Made by a program: the position numbers and the translations under genes
Assembly (NCBI RefSeq): GCF_020283565.1
Contig: NC_060063.1
Span: 24,606,777 to 24,670,776 of the forward strand
DNA length: 64,000 nucleotides
Direction of reading: 5' to 3'
Origin: Trifolium pratense
Taxonomy: Eukaryota; Streptophyta; Magnoliopsida; Fabales; Fabaceae
Notes under the pieces: model-generated
Databases searched by the model: none
The model's input: only the letters and a program-made list of their open reading frames with translations
Told to the model about the DNA's origin: nothing
Shown: one piece after another, positions 21,875 through 32,659 of the stretch
How the letters are laid out: every line of letters begins with the position of its first letter
Numbering within the stretch: the stretch's first letter is position 1

Positions 21875-24693
21875 TGTCGCGGCGCGAAAAATATCCTCGA
21901 GTGTGAACACTCGAAAAGAAACAGAGTCGCCACCGAATTTTATTTATCCAAAAGAAGGGAAAGGAAAATATCGAGAAAACCTTGAGGGGTAGAGAAAAAG
22001 GGTTCGGGAGTTGGTTATGCGAGGGGAAGGTATTAGCACCCCTCACATCCGTTGTATTCAACGGGAACCTTTTAGAGGGAAATATTTGTTTGCTTTAATG
22101 TGTTTTTTAACATTTGCTTGATTACTTGTTTCTTGCTTCATCGATAGAAAAAGTTTGTTTTTATTATTATTTATTTGATTATATATGCGGGGAAAAAAGG
22201 TTTTGTTTTTTATTATTGTGTCCGACAAGATGTTGAATCCTGCTCCTACGTATTTCCAGGTACAATGGGAAAATCAGGGTTTCGTAGTTCAAGGTAAAAA
22301 ATGTTTGTGGGTTGGTTGCTTATAGACGCATGACGTCTAAGTCGCATTCTCTTAGTTAAACGCTGCTTGTATGCTCGCACAATGGAGGCTTAAGCATTGT
22401 TTGTATTACGAAGAAAGGACGAAAACGTCACCCGTTTTTGTGAAAAGAGTTTTACTTTTACTGCGCGCGAGGGCAGTGAAAAAGGTTTGAGTGTGTTGAG
22501 TTGCTTTTATGAATTTTTGTGAAAATGTTTGAGAATGAGGATGGTCCGAGACACGAGTCATACGTCAGGGCCTCGGAACCATCCGGATAGAGAAAGTCAT
22601 ACGTCAGTCCCTTCCTTTTTCATCCTTTTAATCTTAAGTCGTTTTAATTTGATTTAACAAAATCAACAGAAAAGATTAAGAGATATTTTTTTGTGTTTTA
22701 AGGTTTGAGAATGAGAATGGTCCGAGACACGAGTCATACGTCAGGGCCTCGGAACCATTCGGGTAGAGAAAGTCATACGTCAGTCCCTTCCTTTTTCATT
22801 CTATTTATTGATTTTTTTACGATTAAAGCAAAACAAAAAACAAATCAAGCAAACAAAATATATACATATATGCGCCTATTGAAGCTTTTTGTTAACCTCG
22901 TCAATTTTGCTTAATCGTATTTATTAAGAGAAAGTTGAGTTTTGGGGTTTTCAAAGTAATGAAGTGCTTTTGAGAAATAAACTGAAGATGAAAGTATTAA
23001 TTCAAGCAAGAAATTAAAACATTAAATATGAACTTATTAAAATAAGCATGAGAGGTTTTGATTAATTAATCACTTAACTAACAATCACTTATTTAAGTGT
23101 TTAACCATTTAAGCACTTAGTAATTTAAGTACTTTTTATCAAACAACTTAAATGGTTACTCACTTAATCAAGTATTTAATTAATTGACTAATTAATCAAT
23201 AACTCAAATAATCATTTCCAAATGATAAACACTTATTTAAATAAGCACTTATGTGAATAAGCTCTTATTTGAATAAGCACTTATATAAATAAGCACTAAA
23301 AATTAAGCAAAACGTAATTGGTGGTGCGAAACTGGGTACTGGGGGTGAAGCAATAGCAACCTGCAACACCAGGCCCAGCCCATCTGATTTTCGTTCAAAC
23401 AAATAAAATAAACAGGACAGAATCCAATGTGGCATAAGAACAGAGGCGCACGGTGGACTTCATGGATCTGAGCCCTTTGATTAAATCATGTGGCTGTGAT
23501 TTAAAAATCACTCAACAGATCTCGGTCACTGGATTGATCGAACGGACGCGTTTTAAAAAAAAGGAGGGAGCGAATGACGTGCCGCCACGTCATCGTCTTC
23601 AACCTCCTTCTCCTTCTTCACGATGAAGAACAACAACAGAAAAGCCATGGAAGCTTCATCAAGCTTCACGGCCAAACAACAACAACATCAAAACTTCGTC
23701 AAAAATTACAAATGAGTATATGATTTTGCTTGAAATTTTGCGTAGATCATGAATATAAACTTAGATTTTTCAATAGATGTTTATATCTCAAAAAAAGTTC
23801 GAAACTTTAAAACCCCCAAAAATTTGAAAATCTACATTTGTGCGATTTAAGCAAAATTAAAGGTTGGAAAAGCTTCATATGATATTCAGGAGTAAAAAGT
23901 GTTCAGAATCTTACTGGTTTCGAGCTCTGTTTTGGTGGGTTAACACCTACTCTTTTCTTTGCTATTTTGAACTTTGAGTATGCTCCTCTTGACGGTTTTC
24001 CTTCGTTTTTATTGTTGTTTCAAGCTACTGGAAGTGTTTAGAGGCTTTTGGGTGAAGAAGATTGAAGTTTGGAAGGTGTTTTAGTCAATTTCGGATTTTG
24101 GAAAAAGTGATGAAAAGAGGAGTTTTTTTTGGTTTTTCTCTTCTCTCTGTTCCTCCAAAATCGCCTCTCCCTCTGTTCTGATTTCTTCTTCTCAATTTAT
24201 AGGACCAATTGATCAATCTTCATGACCATTGGATAATCTTGAGTATTGATTAAAGTGTGCTTTGGCCAAAAAATTGGTTTTGCAAAGATAAAAGAAGAAA
24301 TGAAGTGATTGGTCCTTCATGCTTGCTTGTGAATTTGGTGAAGTTTCAGCATGGTTTTGGTGAAAAGTTGAAGAAGAGAGTGAAGCTAGCAGCAGGGTAG
24401 GGAGGAGGCGCAGCACTGCTCATGGAGGAAAGGGAATGTGCACTGTGCTGTCAGCTACAGTGTTCTGTCCTTCTTGTTTCATTTTTTTTTTGTTTTTTTT
24501 ATAATAATAATAATATAAGATAAAAAATAAACAACAAGGGGTGGGGGATGGACGCAGCAACACAGCTTTTATAAAAACACATTTTTTTTTTATGTTTTAA
24601 TAAAATAAGGGAATGTGGGAATAATGAAGATAAAATAAAAATGAGATGGAGAGTGTGCATGTGAAGTGGGTAGGACAAAATTAGGGTATGACA
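21875..24693 (-). mobile_element. Solo LTR of a Tat/Ogre-like Ty3/gypsy element
   Basis: 2819 bp with ends TGTC...GACA and a perfect 5-bp target duplication CACTA (21870-21874 and 24694-24698). Orientation is taken from a TATA-like CTATAAATT on the minus strand (about 24194-24202) with a CT/GA-rich leader after it, and from the minus-strand start TGTCATACCCTAATTTTG. The length and the CGGTGGCGACTCTGTTTC segment near the end are typical of legume Ogre/Tat LTRs. No internal region remains, so unequal recombination removed it. AAGCACTTA-type repeats fill 23040-23300. Confidence 0.8.
22530..22800. repeat. Direct repeat of about 95 bp inside the solo LTR
   Basis: The block starting TTTGAGAATGAGGATGGTCC (about 22528) recurs at about 22706 with very few changes. 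Each ends in AGTCCCTTCCTTTTTCAT; the period is about 178 bp. Internal tandem repeats of this kind are common in long LTRs. Confidence 0.8.
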
Positions 24694-24698
24694 CACTA

Positions 24699-24985
24699 TA
24701 ATTATAAAAGAAAATTGCAATTATGTTAAAAAAACTAAAGTCTTACAAACATCTCAAACTAACAAAGCATATTAAAACACCAAAACAATATGTCACCTAG
24801 CTAAATCTCCCTAAATTGAAACTCCACCAAATAACATTGTGGAGAACAAAATTGGTACAAACTTGAAAGCAATATCACAACCACTGTTTACTTCTAATCC
24901 TAGAATACTATATAGCATTATACTAATAACATAAAAGATAGTCTTACATACAATACAACAATGGAAGAAAAAAAAACATAGTGTC
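24699..24985 (-). other. Remnant of disrupted DNA between solo LTR and Athila
   Basis: AT-rich, no ORF. It was contiguous with 45501 onward before Athila inserted. On the minus strand it therefore lies just downstream of the kinesin-13 exon at 45526 and probably represents its following intron. Confidence 0.55.
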
Positions 24986-26287
24986 TGATGATAAATTTCG
25001 CAAGTGCACGAAAATCACGTAGTAATAAAAATATCGATCCACAGGGATTGTGTGATCAAACTAGTCGCATCGTGTTCATAGACATTATACAGAAAATACA
25101 CATAAATTGGGGGTATGTTGAGTAATGAATTGCTAGAAAATGTGCTTTGACAATATGGAAAAGCGAGGTAGAATCATCGGAATCGCCTAGTCTATAGTTC
25201 AACCACATGCAATCTACTATATCATAGGAATCTACTCAAGTGTTAACAACTAGATCGACAAAATAGTGAATCGCAATCTCTTGTCAAAATCCACTCTATT
25301 CGTTGTCGATACTCCCCCGATCTCTCGGGCGGAAGCTACCTACAACGAATGATCTTAACGCGCGTCAATCGTTCGCTACACTCTATGCCTCAATCTCTCG
25401 ACCGGAGACACTCGAGCGCTCAATACAATTCAGTTCAGACATTAAATCAATACTCTCGCACGTGACTTAACTCAAAATCATTACAACACTAATGAAGGGT
25501 TGTAAAGCATTAAACATTGAATTGTATCAAATTAATCACTATGAAAAGAGTAGATTCTTACACATATAACAGATTACACATGATCTCCCTACATTCTAGA
25601 CTATCCTAGATCCTACCTCCAAGGAGTTTAGCTCCTCATCGTTCTTCGTTCGCTTCCTCGCTTCATCGCCACGGCTTGTGAATCCATGATCTGATGCGCT
25701 TGGAGCTCTCCACTGGAGTGTTGAATCACGATCTTCAAGTTCCAAGACAAGAATGTAGTCCAATTTTGCAGAATTTTCCAACCCCAAAACAGAATTATGC
25801 AGAAAATATATATACAGAAGGCAACCACGCTGCGCGCCAGATCTACCACGCCGCGCGTGGTTGCAACTCCATCACTATGCCGCGCGTGATAACAGAATCA
25901 CGCGGCGCGTGATCAAGTCAGAGGCAAACTTCTTCTTCAATCAAGACTTCACGCCGCGCGTGGTCAAAGCTACGCCGCGCGTGATCAAGTCAGAGAGCAA
26001 CCCAGTTCCTGAACAAAGCTTCACGCCGCGCGTGGTCAAGTATCACGCCGCGCGTGATCAGAGTGGAAATCTTGGCTCCCTGTGAGCTCCATCACGCGGC
26101 GCGTGATAGGCTACGCCCCCAGCGTAGTGAAAATCCTTCATTTCCTGCAGTTTTTCCTGTTTTCTTGCAAAATAAGTAATCAAGCTAATGGTTAGATTTC
26201 TCTCATATTTATTGCTAAAAACCTACTAAAATGTATCTAATGTTGCTAAAATAGGCATGGAATAGAGAGTGTGACGATTTGTCATCA
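24986..26287 (-). repeat. 3' LTR of the Athila-like element
   Basis: 1302 bp, essentially identical to 44194-45495. Carries the inverted-motif array at 25828-26125. Confidence 0.95.
25825..26125. repeat. CACGC-NNN-GCGTG array in 3' LTR (U3)
   Basis: Eight clear copies of the 13-mer CACGC-CGC-GCGTG or CACGC-GGC-GCGTG (some with one arm base changed), plus a degenerate first copy. The last member has a changed spacer but still-paired arms, CTACGC-CCCCA-GCGTAG. Copies are spaced roughly 15-45 bp apart. The 5-bp arms are perfect inverted repeats. This GC-rich, CpG-dense block sits in otherwise AT-rich LTR, in the region upstream of the presumed transcription start. Confidence 0.9.
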
Positions 26288-26302
26288 CAACCCCAAACTT
26301 GA
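26288..26302 (-). promoter_or_regulatory. Polypurine tract of Athila
   Basis: On the minus strand, AAGTTTGGGGTTG immediately precedes the 3' LTR, the usual Athila PPT form. Confidence 0.75.
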
Positions 26303-27982
26303 ACCTTTCCTTGTCTTCAAGGAAACAACTTTTACCTCAAGCTTTTGTGTCAAGACCTTGGCATTTTCCTTAAATTCACTCGAATCATACATACGTGAGA
26401 CTCACCTGATGATCAATGATCCACCTGCAAACAATGCTCAATTGTACAATTGTTCCCGCAAGGCATTTTCAAGTAGCTCACACTTTTCGACCAAAGCTCT
26501 ATGATTTCATCACACTACTCACATGCACTCTTCAGTTTTTGGTAATTCACTCAAATCAACACATCAATGCAAGTCAACAATAATTTTGCAAGTAATCTAA
26601 GAATTCATTCGGTTCACTTTGTGCACACACATTAGAGGACTTTTAGGGTTATAACGTGGCTTGGCTAGGGTGGATGGTGACATTTTTGGATAAGTAGTAG
26701 AAAAACTTGGAGTTAGATCCCCCTAAGGTCAAAAATATTTCATAAACCAAACCCCCTTTTCCTTTGAACTATAGTGGACTAGAGAACTTTTTCATTACAT
26801 CAAACAAAGTTTTGCAATTCTTTTGAATTCAAGGCTATCACTTCTTTTTGCATTTCTTTTCTATTTTCCTTTCACATTCATTCATCTTTTGTTTTCTTCT
26901 TTTTCTCTTCTTCTTTGCCTTGCAAATTTTGAAAATTTTTTCCAATTTTTCAAATCAAAACTTTTTGTAAGTTCTCTAGTACCCTCACCCCAAACTTTAT
27001 TTGTTGCTAATTCCAAAGAGCAACCCCAAACTTAGTGGTGAGCAATGCGCATCAACCACTAATTAGGTGCCTAACCTCCAAGAAAGTCATTCCTTTTTTT
27101 TTTCAAAAAAAATTTCTTAAGGTTTTGCAAAAATAACATATTTTCTTTCAGCTCAAATTGGTTAAGCAAAGGATAATTACATGTAAGGGTGGATAGAAAG
27201 GCTCAAAGGTACCAAGAAACATGCCTCGTGTGTGCTACAAAAGTACCAATCAAATACAAAGACGACAAGCAAAATCGAGAGACAATACAAGAGTGGATAT
27301 CACACATAGAAGAAAAATGAGTGTTTGGCTCAATACCTCTCGGTTGGGTCGAACCAAAGAACCGGTCAAAAAGTGTGCGTTCCCTTCCTTTGCCTCTTGA
27401 TCACATGAGTGCAACAAGCTATTGCACTGCAAGTTTCACATATCACACACGGAGAAAATCAAGTAATTGATACTCAAGTGACTAGAAAGAACATGCCAAA
27501 ATGTTGAAACAAACTCTAGAGGTAAAAATCATTCCACAATTAAACAAAGGAGGATTCAAATTTAGAGTACACAATTAAAATATCCAGCCAATATCCAAGC
27601 AACACCAGAATATTATTACAAACCAAGCAAATAAAAGACAATTAAGTAAAGATAGAGATAGAGTAGTAGTGCAGTAGCAGCAGCAGCAGAAGATCAGAAT
27701 CAACAACATCAAACCGCATCATCCGGCTGGATCTGAGGCCTAAAACCAAACATCAGACTGTATACCTTAATACCTGAAAGAACCCTCATGAGATTGAGTG
27801 AATGAAATGAAAGTTACTGGATTCACTTGCACTGATTTTAGGCTTCACATCGCACTTAAGGACGTAAGTGAAAATGATAGATCTGAAGCCTAAAACCAAG
27901 CAGATGAATCTGAACCTTGATGAATGGTGAGTCTTTAGCTAGAACTTGAGAGTTTAAATAATCAGAACAGAGTCACCTGAGC

Positions 27983-28346
27983 ACGCCGCGCGTGACTTAC
28001 TCCACGCCGCGCGTGATCTATTTCAAAATTTCTCTCTGGCCCCAAAAATCCAACGGTCATGTTGACCAGATTTAAACGGTCAAGTTGACTCTGTCACGCC
28101 GCGCGTAGCTCTATTTACGCGGCGCGTGATAACCTTAGCAAACCACATTCCTCTCTGCCTTGGTCACGCGGCGCGTGAAAGGTACCATGCCGCGCGTGGT
28201 CACTAGTCAGAGAGCTCACTTATCCACTTCCAGCATCACGCCGCGCGTAGGAAGCAATCACGCGGCGCGTGACCAATACTCCAGAGGCACCTCTTTCCTG
28301 CACTTACACGACGCCGCGCGTGACTGTACCACGCCCCCAGCGTAGT
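27983..28346. repeat. Second CACGC-NNN-GCGTG array, internal to Athila
   Basis: Nine copies of the 13-mer family (for example CACGCCGCGCGTGAC at about 27984, CACGCGGCGCGTGA near 28165) are followed, as in the LTR array, by a last member with spacer CCCCA (ACGC-CCCCA-GCGT, about 28331-28343). The shared closing member suggests the two arrays are related by duplication. Confidence 0.88.
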
Positions 28347-28498
28347 TCACTTCATCAGTGCTCTGTTCCTGCTCTGTTTGCTGCTAATAGCTGCGTACCT
28401 ACCTGCATCTTGCAAAACAAAACAATTAATCATTAGAAACCGTTGGGTTGCCTCCCAACCAGCGCTTGTTTAACGTCCCGATGCTTGACGTTCCATAC

Positions 28499-29511
28499 TG
28501 AAATTCTGGCACACTAGTATTAAGATGTTGTACTCAACGCTTCACCACTATAGTATACTTTTAATGCGTGAATCAATGATCCAACATCCAACAGCGCATA
28601 CACAAGGAATAGTAAACTAAACAATACTGAAAGAAAATTAACACAGTAATTTGTTAACCCAGTTCAGCATAAGCCTACTCTGGGGGATACCAATCCAGGA
28701 GTGAATCCACTATGATAGTATTAGTTTGAAGCCCTCAATAAACCTCCCGTTTATGACTTCTCACCTAATCACCACCCGTGTTATATCCTACCTAAGACAC
28801 ACCTAGGTATGAGAACCTCCGCTCACCTCCTCTTGACCACAGCCACTGTGATCGTACAATACTAGATATAATATGTGAAGATACACTTCATAAAATACTC
28901 ACACCACTTCCGTGCTTAAAAGCTTTGGAATGGTATACACACACTATCTCCTTGCTTAGAAGCTCCAGAGATATTACAATGCACAAACACACAGTTCCTA
29001 GTCTAGTGGGAAATCAACACAAGACTTAGAACACAATAAACACAATACTAAAACCTAAACTCACGCTTTGTAAGACTCAATTCTGGTTTCAGTTGTTTGA
29101 ACAATGGAGTCAACCTTCTTTAAATAACCTTCACGAGCTCAGGCTAGGTCTTCAATTTAGGCTTCAATAGCTCAGCATGATTAATGGTTCCTTTCAAGAA
29201 ATAATCTTTAATTCAAATGTTTTGTTTCCTTAACTTGAAGATCTGATTAACAAGCAACACTTGATCACGAGATCCATTAATAATTATGCGTGACAACGCT
29301 CCTTATCACAAACGACCATTTATTGTGGATTCCATAAATAGAACTTAGGCGCGAGATCTCAACATACACAGGCCCGGCCTACTGGATGTGGTATCCAATG
29401 TTGAAGCATTGTACCGAACATCTTGCTTATACTGGATGGTGGAAGCGCGTAGTTCCACATCAAGAGGATTCACATGTTTTAGCAAAATGAGGCCAACCAT
29501 ACAACGCCAAC
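28499..29511 (-). repeat. 3' LTR of SIRE element
   Basis: 1013 bp; a 1-bp length difference from the partner at 37588-38601 is the only change inferred by eye. Confidence 0.93.
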
Positions 29512-29524
29512 AATCTCCCCCTTT
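29512..29524 (-). promoter_or_regulatory. Polypurine tract of SIRE element
   Basis: Minus-strand AAAGGGGGAGAT directly before the 3' LTR start TGTTGG. Confidence 0.85.
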
Positions 29525-30220
29525 GGCAATTTTTGGCTAAAACATCCTAAGATTATTTCAACCTTTCTAGAGAGATACACAAGCTACCTTTCTTCAACTC
29601 AACGTAGGCACACAGTCATGAAGTAAAGTAGATCAATTTAACATGCTTGTTTTAATAACCCCTCATATAAAAATAGCATATTTAATATGTATCAATTTAG
29701 ACCTTCAGAGGCATGCAACAGCGGAAGGATAAGCACAAGAGCCTCACAGGAATTTTGCCAATAGAGAGTATAAGATTCTCATAAAAGAAACACTGGGGAA
29801 AAATAAATTCCCTCAAAGCTGAGAAAAATAAATTCTCAGGAACAGATGATGCTTCAACATGCAGTAGCACATTGTGTGCTAAGCAGGAAATATTGCTCCC
29901 CCTCAAAGGTAGAATCGAGTACCAGGATCATGTTACTCCCCCTTAATTCATGCATAGGGTTATTCAGATGATCCAGCATCTGGTGGCACATACAAGCCTC
30001 AGCAACCTAATATGGCATACAATAACTACTCCCCCTTTTTAGCCACAAAATAGACAAAATGGGAACTGCATAAAAAATATCCAAACGCAGTGCAGATAGT
30101 AGCAGAACATAAAGTGCAGACAAAACATTACAAACCATGCACACTAGGTGCTAAATTCAGGGCTCAGCCCACAGACATGCAAAACAAAAAAGATAAAATC
30201 CAAATGAGAAAACATCAGAA
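29525..30220 (-). other. SIRE 3' untranslated region
   Basis: About 700 bp between the env-like stop and the PPT, with several further purine-rich tracts on the minus strand (reverse of CTCCCCCTTAA near 29934-29944 and ACTCCCCCTTTTT near 30026-30040), as is usual upstream of the SIRE PPT. No ORF of note. Confidence 0.6.
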
Positions 30221-32656
30221 TTACACAGAAGCACTTGGGGAGGAATCACTTTCTTCTCCTTCAGTATCTGAGTCAGCTTCTTCTCCACCACTAGAATCAT
30301 CATCATCTGCATCAGCTGCTTGAGCTGCAGCCTCTTCAACCCTGAGAGCATGTATCATCCTTTCAAACTGCAACTTCTTTTCATCTAGCTCTTTACAGTT
30401 TGCTTCCAGCATAGCGATCATCTCCTTCCTTGTCATAGGAGTGTCAGCAGCAGTATTTGATGGTCCAGCAATATCTGGAGCATGCTGTTTACTGAGCAGC
30501 TTCTGATGAATGGACAAAGGAGTTGCCCTTTTCTTAGCAGACTCATCCTCATGCCTTATATTCGGGTGTTGGGACAAGATGATGTCACAGATCAAGGTTG
30601 GAAATGTAATGGGTTGCTTGGTGACAGAGGTTTTAGCATGCTGCACAACTTGATTGAAAATATATAGACCAGCATTAAACTTAGTACCAGTACCAATCAT
30701 ATAAATGAGCTTACCCAGATTTGTTGCAATATCAGATGCATGTGTTGTAGGAACCCAGTTGACTGATGCAATACGATTCAAGATGGCATACTTTTGGGTT
30801 AGCTTGACAGCAGGTACCTTCGCCTTCTTTGGCCAGGTTTTCACCTTTTCAGCTGTGATAGTTTTGCAGACCACATTGTCAGATACATCTATGTCAGGGT
30901 GAGGATCATCAGCATTACCTAGCACCTTGTTGATCACACTTGGAGAAAATGTCACACATTTTCCTCGAACAAATACCTTCTGAAATTCTTTGTCCAAGGG
31001 ATTGTCACAACCTATAGGAATGTTGACAACAAACTCCCTAACCAGCTTCTCATAGCAGGAGCCTAAGCCCCACACAGTTTTGATCAATCCAGCATCATTG
31101 ATCAAACTCACAATCTCTTCACATTCCAGAAGATCTTTACCTAGTTCCCTTTCCAGAGCCAATCTTCGTTTGCAAATGATTCCCCATCGTTGAGCATAGG
31201 ATGGAAGATGAAATGAAACATTGTCACAAGGAAAGTCTTCAATGTCAGGAGCAACAGATTGAGGCATGGCCTTCTTAGCAGACATAGCCTTCTTAGCAGG
31301 AGGCTTGATGCTTGAGTCATCCTTTTCAGCTTCAAATTCAGAGTCACTTGATGGTGCACTCTTTCTTTTCAGTACACCCTTTTTCTTTTCAGGAGGAGGT
31401 ATAGACTTGCTCCAACTTTTCTTAGGCCCATACTTGACAGGCTTCAGAGTAGTGTCCTTTGCTTTCTTGGTGACAGCAGGGGTAGTGGTAACAGCAGGTG
31501 CAGGTGTAGTGGTCCTGCTTCTCAGTCTTCTCCCAATTCCTTTCTGAGTAGGTGGAGGTTGCAGATCTTCTTCAGAGGGGACTTCATCAACATCTACTAT
31601 GTCCTGCTCTTCATTGGTGGTTTTCTCAGAATCTTCACCAGCTTCATTTTCTGGTTCAGAATCAGCCACATCTTCAGGGGTACTTTCTTTGTTTACTTCC
31701 TCTTCAGTGGAAGCTTCAGTATTAGATCCACTGCCAAACGACCCAGTGGCAGTGTTAGCATGTGGGCTAGATCCTCCTTTGGATGCTTCAACATCCTTCT
31801 CAGCATCAGTTGGTATAGAGGATGGTTCAACACCAGTTGGGGCATCGGTTACAACAGCCTTTTCTTGAGATTTTTCAGCAACATCAGTTATGACATTCGT
31901 GGGAACTGTCATACTCTCAGGAACACTAGGATTATTGCTCACACCAACATTTTCAGCAATATTTTGGGTTTTTCCTAGGGTTTCAACAGAACTAGGGTTT
32001 TCCTCTACAGAAGGGTTTTCTTGATTCACCTTTTCAGACACAGACTTAACAGACGATTCAACATTCGCATTTTTGCCGGAGGCAACATCATGCGATTCCA
32101 CATTCGCAGTTTCAGAAAGATCCTTATTCAAGTATAGATCAGACATGCTCAAACCCCTTTTTATGGGAGATTGGGGTTTCTTCTTCTTAGACCTAACAGA
32201 ATCAGACTTAATAGAGATTGAGGGAGACGATTCACTTACTTTCTTAGTGGATTTTGCAGATTTCTTCTTCTTAGAAGTAGTTGCAGGAATACTTGATAAA
32301 GGCATCGCATCTACCACAACAGTTGTTCCTTCCTTCTTAGACTTTGATCTTGTTTTCACAGTATCAGCAATTTTGTTTTTGATCTGAGCGGAACCGGAAG
32401 ATTGAGACATTTTCACAAAGGACTTGTTGAAGTTTTTGAGATTTTTGATGATTTGAGATGAAGATTTGTGTTTGAGGATCGCAGCAGAAAGTTCAGAGGA
32501 AGTTGAAAGTTTTGGAACGAAATAATGATGATATGAGAGTTGATAGCGTGTACTAGAGCAGTTATGGAAAGTATTTTTTGTCTTTCCTTGATTTACGTGC
32601 GCCAATAGATGAAATTTGGAAAACAAAACGGTTGCGCGCACATAATGCCTTAACTG
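30221..32656 (-). CDS. SIRE env-like protein (readthrough ORF)
   Basis: About 810 codons open after the pol UAG, in the same frame; the first ATG (MSQSSGSAQIK) is at 32410, well inside, so translation probably depends on readthrough. The N-terminal half is Ser/Lys/Glu-rich and low-complexity. The C-terminal half has the conserved plant-retroelement env-like / 'putative plant transposon protein' pattern: WGLGSCYEKLVREFVVNI, VFVRGKCVTFSPSVIN, NWVPTTHASDIATNLGKLIY and FPTLICDIIL. A Glu/Asp/Ser-rich tail follows a predicted coiled coil (KEMIAMLEANCKELDEKKLQ). I see no clear signal peptide or transmembrane helix. 'Env-like' reflects position and family naming; a membrane or entry role is unproven. 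Confidence 0.82.
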   Translation of the reverse strand, partial: QLRHYVRATVLFSKFHLLAHVNQGKTKNTFHNCSSTRYQLSYHHYFVPKLSTSSELSAAILKHKSSSQIIKNLKNFNKSFVKMSQSSGSAQIKNKIADTVKTRSKSKKEGTTVVVDAMPLSSIPATTSKKKKSAKSTKKVSESSPSISIKSDSVRSKKKKPQSPIKRGLSMSDLYLNKDLSETANVESHDVASGKNANVESSVKSVSEKVNQENPSVEENPSSVETLGKTQNIAENVGVSNNPSVPESMTVPTNVITDVAEKSQEKAVVTDAPTGVEPSSIPTDAEKDVEASKGGSSPHANTATGSFGSGSNTEASTEEEVNKESTPEDVADSEPENEAGEDSEKTTNEEQDIVDVDEVPSEEDLQPPPTQKGIGRRLRSRTTTPAPAVTTTPAVTKKAKDTTLKPVKYGPKKSWSKSIPPPEKKKGVLKRKSAPSSDSEFEAEKDDSSIKPPAKKAMSAKKAMPQSVAPDIEDFPCDNVSFHLPSYAQRWGIICKRRLALERELGKDLLECEEIVSLINDAGLIKTVWGLGSCYEKLVREFVVNIPIGCDNPLDKEFQKVFVRGKCVTFSPSVINKVLGNADDPHPDIDVSDNVVCKTITAEKVKTWPKKAKVPAVKLTQKYAILNRIASVNWVPTTHASDIATNLGKLIYMIGTGTKFNAGLYIFNQVVQHAKTSVTKQPITFPTLICDIILSQHPNIRHEDESAKKRATPLSIHQKLLSKQHAPDIAGPSNTAADTPMTRKEMIAMLEANCKELDEKKLQFERMIHALRVEEAAAQAADADDDDSSGGEEADSDTEGEESDSSPSASV

Positions 32657-32659
32657 CTA
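32651..32659 (-). promoter_or_regulatory. Leaky stop context UAG-CAG-UUA between pol and env-like ORF
   Basis: The pol frame ends TAG, followed by CAG TTA. This matches the plant-virus readthrough consensus UAG-CAR-YYA, and the frame stays open through the env-like ORF. Stop-codon suppression is established for soybean SIRE1; here it is inferred from sequence. Confidence 0.8.

Larger units (their letters stand above)
26288..28498 (-). other. Athila 3' region between pol and 3' LTR, no intact ORF
   Basis: In Athila elements this interval can hold an env-like ORF; none is intact here. Visible features are pyrimidine-rich stretches (26820-26960), repeated CCCCAAACTT blocks, and the second inverted-motif array (27985-28346). 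The GGGAGGCAACCCAACGG segment at about 28440-28460 (minus) normally follows Athila pol and shows that this sequence joined the pol end at 38602 before SIRE inserted. Confidence 0.7.

Noticed and set aside
21870..24698. CACTA flanking both ends of the solo LTR, considered as transposon termini
   Set aside because: It is a 5-bp direct duplication (same orientation), as expected for LTR integration, not an inverted TIR pair.
25825..28346. Regularly spaced palindrome-like repeats, considered as a CRISPR-type array
   Set aside because: Spacers are irregular, units are 13 bp, the setting is a plant LTR retrotransposon and no cas genes exist.
31266..32387. Plus-strand ORFs opposite the SIRE env-like gene
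   Set aside because: Shadows of the low-complexity Ser/Glu-rich coding strand.
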